IMG/VR virus record: IMGVR_UViG_3300017917_002228
Location: 62,001-126,000 of that record
Reading direction: 5' to 3' (one strand)
From: a virus
Length of the DNA stretch: 64,000 bases
Notes under the pieces: generated by a model
Database searches by the model: none
What the model was told of the DNA's origin: nothing
What the model saw: only the letters and a program-made list of their open reading frames with translations
Part shown: positions 30,142 to 39,900 of the stretch, piece by piece
Position numbering within the stretch: the first letter of the stretch is position 1
Layout of the letters: each line of letters begins with the position of its first letter
Made by a program: the position numbers and the translations under genes

Positions 30142-32268
30142 ATGCCTGTATTTTATCCTGGTAATATTTTAAGCTCATCTGAACCTAATCCAGGCTCTGG
30201 TATGTGGAGTATGACTACTCACATGCAGAAACGTAGATCAGGTACATGGCCTGCTACAACTCCTGCAGTAGTACGTGATAGTGAGTTTGAGTATACTACA
30301 TTACTATTAAAAGCAATAGGTGCAAATACAGCTCAAAATGCTACATTTTTAGATAGTTCATCATATAATCTATCAGTAACAAGAAACGGTGACGTTACTC
30401 AAGGTGCATTTTCACCTTATGGTATTGATGATGGAGAATGGTCAGCTTATTTTGATGGTACAGGTGATTATCTGCTAACAAATACATCAGATTTATTAGC
30501 ATTTGGTACTGGAGATTATACTGTTGAATTTTGGGTTTATGGATTATCTTTTGCTTCAGCTCCATACATATACTCGTCTACTAAAGGTGTGTCAACTTGG
30601 TGGCCCAGGTATGCAATTCAAATTGCTGCAAACGGTACACTTAATCTCTATAGTCGCGATTCTACAGGTGAAAGCACTCAAAGTACTTCAGGTACCTTAT
30701 TAGTAAATAGGTGGTATCATGTAGCAGTTTCAAGATCAGGTGGAACTACAAAAGCTTTTCTAGATGGTACTCAAGTATATAGTGGATTTAAAGCAAATGA
30801 TAATATAAACGTTAATCAACGTTTAGAAATAGGAGCTGCATTCGCTTTTAATAGTAATTATTTTAACGGTTATATATCTAACATAAGAGTTATAAAAGGT
30901 ACAGCGTTATATACCACAGGTTTTACACCTACAACTTCACCTTTAACTGCAATATCGGATACCTCAATTCTTATATGTCAAAGTAATCGTTTTATAGACA
31001 AATCTACTAATAACCTTACTGTTACTAAAAACGGTGATGCTAAAATATCAGCATTTACTGCGTTCAATCAAAGCAGTTCTTACTCTGCTGCTACTTATGG
31101 TGGCTCAGCTTACTTTGATGGAACTGGTGATTATTTAACAGCAACTTATAGTACTACCAATCATGATTGGTGGACTTCTGATTATACTATAGAAGCATGG
31201 ATATATTTAACCACATTAACAGGATGGTCGTTCAATGATGCTACGAGAGATATTCCTACCTTAGTGGGAAATATGAACGTAGGAAACAATACTGATTACT
31301 GGTCGTTTGGTCCAATAGCTGGTGGTACTGTAAGATTTTATTACTTTAATGGTGCTGGTAATATAGTAACATCTACTGAAACCGTTAAGTTAGGTCAATG
31401 GAATCATATTGCCATGACTAAAACTAGCTCAGGAGTAACCATATTTGTAAACGGTATTGCTTCAACCGTCACTGCTATATCCGGAACACCTCAATCTTCT
31501 GCAGCAACAGCATTAACTGTAGGAGGTTATAGCAGTACGGTTATTAATGGTTATGTCTCTAATTTAAGAATAGTAAAGGGTACTGCAGTATATTCAGGTA
31601 ACTTTACTCCTCCTACTGCTCCGTTAACTGCAATTACTAACACTTCTCTCTTACTTAATGCATCAAACGCTGGTATTGTTGATGCAAGTAGAAAGTTTCC
31701 ATTATATGTTGTAGGAGATGCAAAGGTCTCTACAAACGTATTTAAATATGATAAGTCAGTAGCTTTTGATGGTACTGGAGATTATGTATTAGTTCCAGCT
31801 GCTTCATATACCGATGAGTTTTTATTTGGTTCAGGAAACTTTACTGTAGAAACCTGGGTTAGATTTACTGCACTTGGCCAAAATAGATGTTTAGTAGATG
31901 CTTGGGTATCCGGTCAATCAGCATCGTGGCAACTATACTACAGCAATTCTAGTCAAAAAATATTATGGTATGTTGGAAGTTCTGCACTATTAACCAGTAC
32001 CACTACTCCGTTAGTTGATACATGGTATCATGTAGCAGTCACTAGAAGTGGTACCACTTCTAGAATGTTTATCAACGGGGTGCTAGAATCAACAGAACCT
32101 TCTATTTCGCCTAACTATAACTACAAAGCACCTCTTGCTTTAGGAGTTCAGTATTCTACCTTAACTAACTACTTAAACGGTTATATGGAAGATACAAGAA
32201 TAACCAGAGGTGTTGCACGCTATACAGGTGCATTTACCCCACCTACAACTTCACTACCTACTGCATAA
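30142..32268 (+). CDS. triple-LamG adhesin, cassette B
   Basis: 708 residues. Three concanavalin A-like LamG domains, each starting with a YFDGTGDYL- or AFDGTGDYV-type strand (near residues 105, 325 and 550), followed by FTVEFWVY/TIEAWIY, NRWYHVAVSRSG, a NG-x-Y-x-S-N-I/L-RI-x-KG strand and a Pro/Thr linker. LamG folds bind carbohydrate or protein ligands, so this is a candidate glycan-binding adhesin. Paralogues at 36321 and 40263. Confidence 0.88.
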   Translation: MPVFYPGNILSSSEPNPGSGMWSMTTHMQKRRSGTWPATTPAVVRDSEFEYTTLLLKAIGANTAQNATFLDSSSYNLSVTRNGDVTQGAFSPYGIDDGEWSAYFDGTGDYLLTNTSDLLAFGTGDYTVEFWVYGLSFASAPYIYSSTKGVSTWWPRYAIQIAANGTLNLYSRDSTGESTQSTSGTLLVNRWYHVAVSRSGGTTKAFLDGTQVYSGFKANDNINVNQRLEIGAAFAFNSNYFNGYISNIRVIKGTALYTTGFTPTTSPLTAISDTSILICQSNRFIDKSTNNLTVTKNGDAKISAFTAFNQSSSYSAATYGGSAYFDGTGDYLTATYSTTNHDWWTSDYTIEAWIYLTTLTGWSFNDATRDIPTLVGNMNVGNNTDYWSFGPIAGGTVRFYYFNGAGNIVTSTETVKLGQWNHIAMTKTSSGVTIFVNGIASTVTAISGTPQSSAATALTVGGYSSTVINGYVSNLRIVKGTAVYSGNFTPPTAPLTAITNTSLLLNASNAGIVDASRKFPLYVVGDAKVSTNVFKYDKSVAFDGTGDYVLVPAASYTDEFLFGSGNFTVETWVRFTALGQNRCLVDAWVSGQSASWQLYYSNSSQKILWYVGSSALLTSTTTPLVDTWYHVAVTRSGTTSRMFINGVLESTEPSISPNYNYKAPLALGVQYSTLTNYLNGYMEDTRITRGVARYTGAFTPPTTSLPTA

Positions 32269-32271
32269 ATA
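32264..32271 (+). promoter_or_regulatory. T4-type late promoter, cassette B'
   Basis: CATAAATA overlapping the stop of the LamG gene, 22 bases before the ATG at 32294. Confidence 0.6.
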
Positions 32272-32293
32272 TTATTAAAATGTAAGAGAAACA

Positions 32294-32647
32294 ATGCCAG
32301 TAAAACAAATTAAACCATATCAGATTAGCGCTAATGGTAGTTTAAACGGACAGATACTTTCGTCCAACGGAAGCGCTGTATACTGGGCTAATAATACTGG
32401 CGGAGGCGGTGGTCCTGGTGTTAATGCTGATTCATCATATACCTGGACTAATACCCATATCTTTACCAATCAGACTAACTCTCAGAACGATGTGTCAGGC
32501 GCCGTTATTATACAAGGTGGTTTAGCTGTTAATAATAACATTAGCACTGGTGGAAGAATTGCTTTCTCTAACTCAGTAAATATCACCGTAGCCTATCTGG
32601 TTTATAACGTAAGTACAAATAGTATTGATACAGTGTTTGGTTCATAA
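32294..32647 (+). CDS. short fibre leader protein, cassette B'
   Basis: 117 residues. It has the cassette leader QISANGSLNGQILSSNGSAVYWANN but neither a collagen block nor the 60-residue beta domain; a short beta end follows. It looks like a stalk gene reduced to its attachment domain. Its stop overlaps the next ATG, so it is coupled to the large glycine-rich gene. Confidence 0.7.
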   Translation: MPVKQIKPYQISANGSLNGQILSSNGSAVYWANNTGGGGGPGVNADSSYTWTNTHIFTNQTNSQNDVSGAVIIQGGLAVNNNISTGGRIAFSNSVNITVAYLVYNVSTNSIDTVFGS

Positions 32648-34428
32648 TGCCTATTGTTTCAAAACAATATTCAAATGGCACATATTACGCTGCTGAATTT
32701 GATGAAACTCCCTTTATAGTAGACATATTAGGTGTGGGTGCCGGAGGTGGTGGCGGCTCTATTCACCCTGGATTATATCCAGGAGGCGGTGGTGGTGGAG
32801 GTGCTGGTGGCTTATTTTATAGAAAATTTAGCTTACAACAGGGTAGTTATACTGTAGTTGTAGGTGGTGGTGGTGTAGGTGGTGTGCAGGGTACTACTGC
32901 GTCTGGTAACGGCTCTAATACTTCTATATCAGGTATAATTAATGGTTCTTCTAATACTTGGATAGGTATTGGAGGTGGAGGCGGGGGCACTCAAGGGTTT
33001 AATAGAACACAAGGTGTTAATGGTGGATCTGGTGGAGGAGCTGCTGTTGATATAACTTTTTATGACAATACAGCAGGTTCAGGACTACAGCCAGAGTCAG
33101 TAGTAGGAGGTTTAGGTAACAGAGGTGGTTATCATAACAGTTCTGGTGGTGGTGGTGGAGGCGCAGGAGCAGTAGGTGGCAACGGCAGAGGCAGTGGCGC
33201 TGGCGGACTAGGCGGTAACGGAGTATTCTTTAATATTACTGGCAACAATACCCCATACGCAGGCGGCGGAGGTGCTGGAGGAGGCTATTCAGTAGCTACA
33301 GGTGGTGTAGGAGGCGGCGGAAATACAGACACATCTGGTGTAGTTAATACAGGAGGAGGTGGTGGTGGCGCAACAGGAGCAGGTACTGGTGGATCAGGCG
33401 GATCTGGTATTCTAATTATATCTTACCCTGGTGCTCAATTTGCTACTGGTGGTACTATAACTACTAATGGTTCTAATACCGTTCATACATTTACTTCTAC
33501 AGGAACATTTACTATAGGACAAGTCAGTAAACTTTATAGTAATGGTTCTTTAAGAATAGCATCTCAGTTAGATGAAAGTAATACAAGTTTTACAGGCTCA
33601 GTCAAACTTAACGCTAACGGTACACTATCAGTCAAACAAATAGATGAAATAGGACCGGTATATGTTGCTAATATTTTAGTAGCCGGAGGCGGAGGGGGAG
33701 GAGGAGGATCCTCCTTGTCTAGCTTATCAGCTATCGGTGGAGGAGGCGGTGCTGGTGGTTTATATGTAAGTAACACTCTAATTATGATGTCCGGGTTAGA
33801 ATATGCAGTAGTAATAGGAAGCGGGGGTGCAGGAGGCACTCAAACTGTTGCAGGATCACCAGGATCTAATACTACATTTACAGGTCAGGTATCTGCAAGT
33901 GCTTATAGATTGTTTTCTAATACCATTACTGCTATAGGTGGTGGAGGTGCACAATCATATACCGGATCTGGTAGAGTATCTATTCAAAATGATGGTGGAA
34001 GTGGTGCTGGCGGCACATATGCTTTTGGCAGTGTAGGTGGAAGAGGTTCTGGTTTACAACCTTCATCTTTATGGGGAGGTTTAGGTAATCAAGGTGGATT
34101 AGGAAGTAGCGGAGGTTCAGCTGGAGGAGGTGGTGGTGCTGGTGGTGTAGGGTTTAATGGAGAAGCAGGTGCTGGATATTCTTCTACTATTACCGGTACA
34201 TCTGTGACTTACTGCAGAGGTGGTGATACTAATAACGGTGTTCCTACTACCTGGGGTGGAGGCGGAGGAGGTAGAAATGCTGGTAGCGGTGGTAATGGCA
34301 TTAGCGGTAATAATGGTATTGTAATTATAGCATACAATGGACCTCAGCGCGGAACAGGTGGTACAGTATCAACTAATAGCACCTATACTGTTCATACGTT
34401 TACATCTAGTGGAACTTATATAGCATAA
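32647..34428 (+). CDS. double glycine-rich adhesin, cassette B'
   Basis: 593 residues with two complete glycine-rich adhesin units in tandem. The first runs from KQYSNGTYYAAEFDE to VHTFTSTGTFTIG (about residues 1-292). The second starts with KLYSNGSLRIASQLDE and ends VHTFTSSGTYIA. Each has the ILGVGAGGGGG or ILVAGGGGGGG core and IISYPGAQF / IIAYNGPQR strand. It appears to be a fusion or duplication of the single-unit proteins at 27610, 38501 and 42370. Confidence 0.85.
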   Translation: MPIVSKQYSNGTYYAAEFDETPFIVDILGVGAGGGGGSIHPGLYPGGGGGGGAGGLFYRKFSLQQGSYTVVVGGGGVGGVQGTTASGNGSNTSISGIINGSSNTWIGIGGGGGGTQGFNRTQGVNGGSGGGAAVDITFYDNTAGSGLQPESVVGGLGNRGGYHNSSGGGGGGAGAVGGNGRGSGAGGLGGNGVFFNITGNNTPYAGGGGAGGGYSVATGGVGGGGNTDTSGVVNTGGGGGGATGAGTGGSGGSGILIISYPGAQFATGGTITTNGSNTVHTFTSTGTFTIGQVSKLYSNGSLRIASQLDESNTSFTGSVKLNANGTLSVKQIDEIGPVYVANILVAGGGGGGGGSSLSSLSAIGGGGGAGGLYVSNTLIMMSGLEYAVVIGSGGAGGTQTVAGSPGSNTTFTGQVSASAYRLFSNTITAIGGGGAQSYTGSGRVSIQNDGGSGAGGTYAFGSVGGRGSGLQPSSLWGGLGNQGGLGSSGGSAGGGGGAGGVGFNGEAGAGYSSTITGTSVTYCRGGDTNNGVPTTWGGGGGGRNAGSGGNGISGNNGIVIIAYNGPQRGTGGTVSTNSTYTVHTFTSSGTYIA

Positions 34429-34431
34429 ATA
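34424..34431 (+). promoter_or_regulatory. T4-type late promoter, cassette C
   Basis: CATAAATA at the stop of the double glycine-rich gene, 24 bases before the ATG at 34456. Confidence 0.65.
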
Positions 34432-34455
34432 TAACGATATTCTAATAGGGTTAAG

Positions 34456-35961
34456 ATGGCTAAGTTACAAGACGGCACACGAATTTTTGGATCTGCTAAT
34501 GTCGACAATCAAGTGGTTGCCGGCAATTCATTTAATGTTGGCACATCTACTCTTAACTCTACATCTCTTGCTGTAAGATCTATTGTTGCAAACGGATCGA
34601 TAGGAACTGCTAGTCAAGTACTATCATCTAATGGTTCTGCTATCTACTGGAGCACAACAGTAGGTTATGCAGGTTCAGCTGGTACTACTGGATTTACTGG
34701 TAGTGTTGGATTTGTTGGATCCGCAGGCACTAACGGGTTTACTGGTTCAATAGGTTTTACGGGCTCTGTAGGCTTTGTTGGTTCTACTGGTGTAGGTTTT
34801 GCAGGTTCTGCAGGCACTAATGGTTTTACCGGCTCAATAGGCCCTATTGGTTATACCGGCTCTCCTGGTACTGGTGGCGGCGGTGGAGGTGGTACTATAA
34901 TAGGTAATGCTGTTATTGATAACTATACAGGCAACGGTTCCAATACAGTTTATACGTTAACTACGGGCGTAACTAATCAAAATAACATTATTGTAAGCGT
35001 TAATGGTCTAGTCTTAACTCCTGCAGTTCACTTTACAGTTTCTAATACAACTCTTACATTTACCTTTACTCCTGCTAATAATGATTACATAACAGTTCGC
35101 AATCAAGAGCAAGGCACTGGTGTTACTGGTTTTACAGGATCTGCAGGTGCTGGTTTTACTGGCTCTTCTGGGTTTACAGGATCAGCAGGGGCTGTAACTC
35201 TTAGTACTAACAATAATATTTTTTATTGGAATTCTATTATAAACGGTAACGTAGTTACCGGTAATATTCAAACAGGTGCGGTTAGTGGTGGTTCTGCTAC
35301 TACTTATAGTGGTTTAGCAAATGGTTTTATTTTAACTAATACAACCGGACAAAGAGGCGCAGTATATTGGGATGCTAATACATCTTCTTGGATTAATCAG
35401 GAATTTACAATAGAAGCAAGTTTTGCAGCAGCAAATGGAACTGCAGTACCAGCAGATTGGATGCAGGTTATAGTTGGTGCTAATACTATAAACTTACCTA
35501 ACAGTAGCACACTATCTGTAACTGGCGGTTACGGTATATATGTAGATTATTATAATAAAAGGTTTGCAGTAGAATTTAATCAAAGCAATACAGTTTTTAT
35601 ACCTTTTATTCCATTAGGTAATTCTACTACCTCTGCTGCAGCTCCAGGCGGTATTAGTGTTTATAATACAACACAGCAATTTTATACTTTAAGTTTAAAA
35701 TTTTTAAATGTAAATAATAGAAGAAGATTAGATATTTACTTAAATGAATCGTTCCAAGCATCTGCAAATTTAGAAAGCTATACTCCTCTTGGTAATCTTT
35801 TAGGAGTAGCAGCCGCTACAGGTGGTGCATCTGCAACTACTTATTTTAGACAACTAAAAGTAACTAGAGATGGTGGTGTAATAGGATTTACAGGATCGGC
35901 AGGAACAGGTGGTATAACTACAGGCAAAACTATTGCAATGGCAATAGTCTTCGGAGGATAA
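34456..35961 (+). CDS. collagen-like fibre with LamG-like C-terminus, cassette C
   Basis: 501 residues. Leader SQVLSSNGSAIYWSTTVGYAG, a Pro-poor collagen-like block (about residues 74-145, rich in GFTGSV/GFVGSA), a poly-Gly hinge and the 60-residue beta domain. Then comes a second short collagen segment and a 200-residue C-terminal beta domain with FTIEASFAA, GGYGIYVDYYNKRFAVEFNQ and FYTLSLKFL, resembling a concanavalin-type fold. It ends with another short GSAG stretch. The next gene starts two bases after its stop. Confidence 0.83.
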   Translation: MAKLQDGTRIFGSANVDNQVVAGNSFNVGTSTLNSTSLAVRSIVANGSIGTASQVLSSNGSAIYWSTTVGYAGSAGTTGFTGSVGFVGSAGTNGFTGSIGFTGSVGFVGSTGVGFAGSAGTNGFTGSIGPIGYTGSPGTGGGGGGGTIIGNAVIDNYTGNGSNTVYTLTTGVTNQNNIIVSVNGLVLTPAVHFTVSNTTLTFTFTPANNDYITVRNQEQGTGVTGFTGSAGAGFTGSSGFTGSAGAVTLSTNNNIFYWNSIINGNVVTGNIQTGAVSGGSATTYSGLANGFILTNTTGQRGAVYWDANTSSWINQEFTIEASFAAANGTAVPADWMQVIVGANTINLPNSSTLSVTGGYGIYVDYYNKRFAVEFNQSNTVFIPFIPLGNSTTSAAAPGGISVYNTTQQFYTLSLKFLNVNNRRRLDIYLNESFQASANLESYTPLGNLLGVAAATGGASATTYFRQLKVTRDGGVIGFTGSAGTGGITTGKTIAMAIVFGG

Positions 35962-35962
35962 A

Positions 35963-36319
35963 ATGGCTAACCCTAATATAGTGAATGTTACTACTATTTT
36001 CGGTAATGTTGTAGCACAGGCAGTAACAACTACAGCAGCTGCCATTGTAACTAATCCAGCAAGCTCAGGAGCTGTATATAAAATAAACAGCTTAAGTGTT
36101 GCTAACATTAATACAGCAGCTGCAGCTATTACTTTAGAAATTAATATTGGCGGTGTTAATACCTTTATTGCTAGAGCTGTTTCTGTTCCTGCTAACTCTG
36201 CATTAGCAGTCATAGGTAAAGATACTGGTATATACCTAACAGAAAATAGCTCACTTCAAGTAACAGCTTCGGCAAACTCTTATCTACAAGCAGTATGCAG
36301 TTTCGAACAGATAAGTTAA
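35963..36319 (+). CDS. small beta-sandwich protein, cassette C
   Basis: 118 residues. MANPNIVNVTTIFGNVVAQAV, KINSLSVANINTA and a C-terminal IYLTENSSLQVTASANSYLQAVCSFE align by eye with the proteins at 29779 and 39901 over the whole length. It sits in the same slot between stalk and LamG gene. Probable connector. Confidence 0.75.
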   Translation: MANPNIVNVTTIFGNVVAQAVTTTAAAIVTNPASSGAVYKINSLSVANINTAAAAITLEINIGGVNTFIARAVSVPANSALAVIGKDTGIYLTENSSLQVTASANSYLQAVCSFEQIS

Positions 36320-36320
36320 T

Positions 36321-38501
36321 ATGCGTTATAGACTTAATGGCGGAGTCATTGGACCAGTAAACGATCCTAATCTTTACACTGCCCCTGGCATGTGGAGTAT
36401 GACTGATGTTTACAATGGTGGCCTATCTATGTTGTGGCCTGGCCGTTTTTCTATAGAAGCTAATACCAATCTTTATTCTATAATGTACCATAATGATGGT
36501 GCAAATACAGCTACAGTAGGCACCTTTACTGATAGCTCAACAAATAACCTTACAATTAATAGAGTAGGTAACGCTTCTCAAGGGTCAGCTAGCCCATGGT
36601 CTGTTAAAGAAGGTTATTGGGGTGCTGCTTTTGTTAATAGAAGTTATATTAATTCAGTAACTGGTTCAGGAATGTATGCATATGTTCCTAACGGTACTCA
36701 ATTTGATATGGGTACTGGTGACTTTACATTAGAATGCTGGATTAATCCTTCATCTTTACCCGCTGCTGATACTTGGCCTACAAATTGGTTTAACCATTCG
36801 TCATTAATAGGAAGAGGTACACCTAACGCTGGTGATGGTTATAATCTTATTTTAGGCGCTACCAAGCTTATATTTCAGAATAACGATGTGCTGATAGCTT
36901 CAGGCAACCATAACATGTCTGTTGCTAGATGGTATCATGTTGCAGCATGTAGATCAAGCGGCACATTAAGATTGTTTGTTAACGGTGTTACTGTAGCTAA
37001 CGTTGCTTTCTCTTCTTCTGTGGGTGCTGGATCTAACTTTTATATTGGATGTGAGACTGGACAAGGTGCTTTTTTTGATGGCTTAATGAGTAACATAAGA
37101 GTTACTAAGTCGGCTCTTTATACTGCTGATTTTACTCCATCTACTACACCATTAACTAAAGTAACCAATACTTCACTTCTTACTTTCCAAAGCAATAGAT
37201 TTGTTGATAACAGCGATAATGGGGCAGCAGTAACATACGTAAATAACTGCGGTGCTACTCCTATGAGCCCGTTCTTACCAGACTGGAAATATACTCCATC
37301 TATACATGGAGGAGCGGCATATTTAGATGGTGATGGTGATAATTTTACTGTAGATGATAATGCAGTGTTTGAGTTTGGTAGCGGAGCGTTTAGCATAGAG
37401 TGTTGGATATATCCTACTTCTCTCAAAGGCTATCAGGGTATATTGGGTAAAACTGGTACAGTCGACCAGCAAGGATGGGTTCTTACATTTGAAACTAATA
37501 ACAGAGTTTATTTTTATGCAGGTAACGGTTCTTGGACTGTTGCTATGGATTCTGGTTGGACACCTCCACCTTATCAATGGTCTCATATTGTAGTAACTAG
37601 AGATACAAGCAACGTCTGGCGCATATTCTCTAACGGAATATTAAGAGCATCTACTACCAATAGCGTAACCTTATCTGATTATGGTGGTGCATTCTATATT
37701 GGTAAATGGCCTTATTTTCCAAGCTACTCTACTAACAAAGATTTTGGACCTGGATTCTTTACCGGGGTAAGAGTAGTAAAAGGTGGAATGATATCTGCTT
37801 ATAACACTGCTAGTACTACTGCAGGCACTAAAATTTACGACGTTCCTACAACTCCTCCATCTATTAATGATGGAGTAACAGCAGGTAGTATTGTCTTACT
37901 AGCAGGATTTACAGGTGCACAAGTATATGATGCTACAGGAAGATCAGCTGTATCCCCTATTAATGATGCTAAACTAATAGCTGGACAAGCTAAGTTTGGT
38001 ACCGCATCTATGTATTTTGACGGTACTACCGACTACTATAATCTTCTAACATATCCAGGTGTACTTCCTAACGGTAATGATCTTTATACTATTGAAATGT
38101 GGATAAAACCATTAGGTTATGGTGCTTATACTATGTTTGGTTTTAACGGAGGTGGTACTAATAACTTAGCTAATACATTTAGAATGACTACTACCGGTCT
38201 AATGAACTATTGGTGGGGTAATGATTTGTCTGCTACTGTTGCAGGCTTAACTGATGGTAACTGGCATCATGTAGTAGCTCAATTTGATGGTACTACAAGA
38301 GCTATTTACGTTGATGGTACTAGAGTAGCATCTGATACTCCTGGAACTTCTCATAACGTACCATTTGCTACCACTTATACTATAGGTAGAGGCTATAGTA
38401 CAGAAGACTTCTTTGGTTATATTGACGAGTTGGTTATTCATAGATATGCCAAATATTCTGGAACATCTTATACTGTACCAACAAGGGCTTATGACATCTA
38501 A
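36321..38501 (+). CDS. triple-LamG adhesin, cassette C
   Basis: 726 residues. Short lead GMWSMTDVYNGGLSMLWPGR (shared with the cassette B LamG protein), then three LamG domains near residues 120, 330 and 560 with FTLECWINP, FSIECWIYP and YTIEMWIKP as diagnostic strands. The third domain (DGTTDYYNLLTYPGVLPNGND) is the most diverged from cassettes B and D. Its stop overlaps the next start (TAATGCC). Confidence 0.87.
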   Translation: MRYRLNGGVIGPVNDPNLYTAPGMWSMTDVYNGGLSMLWPGRFSIEANTNLYSIMYHNDGANTATVGTFTDSSTNNLTINRVGNASQGSASPWSVKEGYWGAAFVNRSYINSVTGSGMYAYVPNGTQFDMGTGDFTLECWINPSSLPAADTWPTNWFNHSSLIGRGTPNAGDGYNLILGATKLIFQNNDVLIASGNHNMSVARWYHVAACRSSGTLRLFVNGVTVANVAFSSSVGAGSNFYIGCETGQGAFFDGLMSNIRVTKSALYTADFTPSTTPLTKVTNTSLLTFQSNRFVDNSDNGAAVTYVNNCGATPMSPFLPDWKYTPSIHGGAAYLDGDGDNFTVDDNAVFEFGSGAFSIECWIYPTSLKGYQGILGKTGTVDQQGWVLTFETNNRVYFYAGNGSWTVAMDSGWTPPPYQWSHIVVTRDTSNVWRIFSNGILRASTTNSVTLSDYGGAFYIGKWPYFPSYSTNKDFGPGFFTGVRVVKGGMISAYNTASTTAGTKIYDVPTTPPSINDGVTAGSIVLLAGFTGAQVYDATGRSAVSPINDAKLIAGQAKFGTASMYFDGTTDYYNLLTYPGVLPNGNDLYTIEMWIKPLGYGAYTMFGFNGGGTNNLANTFRMTTTGLMNYWWGNDLSATVAGLTDGNWHHVVAQFDGTTRAIYVDGTRVASDTPGTSHNVPFATTYTIGRGYSTEDFFGYIDELVIHRYAKYSGTSYTVPTRAYDI

Positions 38502-39463
38502 TGCCAAGATCTAGAGGTAATGGAGGCATCACCGGGTCTATATCAAGCGCTAGTTCTACAGCAGCTAGTGGTATGTTTGGGTTATCAGATGCTGATAATA
38601 ATATTAAAAAAAGCAAATGGCCAGAAACTGTTATTCCAGCTTTTGTAGCTAACTATCTTATAGTAGCCGGAGGTGGTGGTGGTGGCGGTCCTAATTTAGC
38701 TGCAAGCGGTGGTGGTGGTGGTGGAGGAGTTTTATCTGGTAACGTTAATCTAACAGGTCTCACTTCAGCAACTATAACAATAGGCGGCGGAGGTGCAGCA
38801 GATATAAACGGCTCTAACAGCTCTATAGCATTTGCAGGTTCAAATACTTCTACGCTTAATGCAATAGGTGGTGGTGCTGGTGGCAACTTTGTTGCTTGGA
38901 ATAGTGGTGATAATGGTAGCGCTGGTGGTTCTGGTGGTGGAGGTTCTGGTAACTATTATGGTGGTTATGCAGGAGGAGCAGGAACTGCTGGACAAGGATT
39001 TGATGGTGGTTCTGGTGCTATTTTTAGTAATGGTGTTTATAAAGGTGGAGGAGGCGGTGGTGCAGGAGCTGTAGGAGGAAATGCTGGAGCAACTTCACAA
39101 GGCAATGGTGGTGATGGTCGCTATAGCTCTATATCTGGCACTAGTACAGCTTACGCCGGAGGCGGAGGTGGTGGTGCTATTAACGAAAGCGGTGGTACTT
39201 CCGGAGGTTCTGCGGGTGTAGGGGGCGGTGGTGTAGGAGGAAGAGGTAACGGCACTCAGTTAGGCACAAACGGTGGTACTAATACAGGCGGTGGAGGTGG
39301 TGGAGGTGGAAACCCAGCATGTTCTGGAGGCTCCGGGGTTATTATATTCTCTTATCCTACACTGTTTAATAATGTAGCTTCAACTACAGGTACAGTCACA
39401 TATTCAGAGGCTGCAAGAAATAGAATCTTTACATTTACCGGTACTGGTAGTATAACATTCTAA
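38501..39463 (+). CDS. glycine-rich adhesin, cassette C
   Basis: 320 residues. Same plan as the cassette A protein: a lead with GMFGLSDADNNIKKSKWP, then YLIVAGGGGGGG, a glycine-rich core, IIFSYPTLF and a closing NRIFTFTGTGSITF nearly identical to cassette A. Candidate receptor-binding tip. Confidence 0.85.
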   Translation: MPRSRGNGGITGSISSASSTAASGMFGLSDADNNIKKSKWPETVIPAFVANYLIVAGGGGGGGPNLAASGGGGGGGVLSGNVNLTGLTSATITIGGGGAADINGSNSSIAFAGSNTSTLNAIGGGAGGNFVAWNSGDNGSAGGSGGGGSGNYYGGYAGGAGTAGQGFDGGSGAIFSNGVYKGGGGGGAGAVGGNAGATSQGNGGDGRYSSISGTSTAYAGGGGGGAINESGGTSGGSAGVGGGGVGGRGNGTQLGTNGGTNTGGGGGGGGNPACSGGSGVIIFSYPTLFNNVASTTGTVTYSEAARNRIFTFTGTGSITF

Positions 39464-39465
39464 TG

Positions 39466-39473
39466 CATAAATA
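39466..39473 (+). promoter_or_regulatory. T4-type late promoter, cassette D
   Basis: CATAAATA, 22 bases before the ATG at 39495. Confidence 0.65.
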
Positions 39474-39494
39474 CATAAAACATATGGATAACTA

Positions 39495-39899
39495 ATGCCC
39501 GAATTATTTTTAAGACCATCACAGATTAGTGCAAACGGATCATCTAGTGGACAGATACTAACGTCCAACGGGTCTGTAGTTTATTGGGCAAATAATGCAG
39601 GTGGTTCTGGTGGTGGTACTATAGAAGCTATTGCTTATGATACGTTTACTGCTAACGGCACACAAAATACATTTACATTATCCACCAGTGTTTCTAATCA
39701 AAATAATACACTAGTAACTATTAATGGTCTTCTGATGACTCCATCGCAAGACTATACTGTATCTGGTACTACACTATCATTATTATTTACACCCCTTGCT
39801 AATGCTGAGATTGAAGTTAAAAAGTTTACAATAGGATCGGCAGGACCGTCAGGTTCTTCTAAACAATCATTTTTCTATAGTACAATAATAGGCGGATAA
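39495..39899 (+). CDS. fibre leader plus beta domain, cassette D
   Basis: 134 residues. Leader QISANGSSSGQILTSNGSVVYWANN joined almost directly to the 60-residue beta domain (FTANGTQNTFTLSTSVSNQNN...), with only a short GGSGGG hinge and a single GPSGSS remnant where the other cassettes have collagen. It is therefore a stalk gene without the stalk. The next gene starts two bases later. Confidence 0.78.
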   Translation: MPELFLRPSQISANGSSSGQILTSNGSVVYWANNAGGSGGGTIEAIAYDTFTANGTQNTFTLSTSVSNQNNTLVTINGLLMTPSQDYTVSGTTLSLLFTPLANAEIEVKKFTIGSAGPSGSSKQSFFYSTIIGG

Positions 39900-39900
39900 A

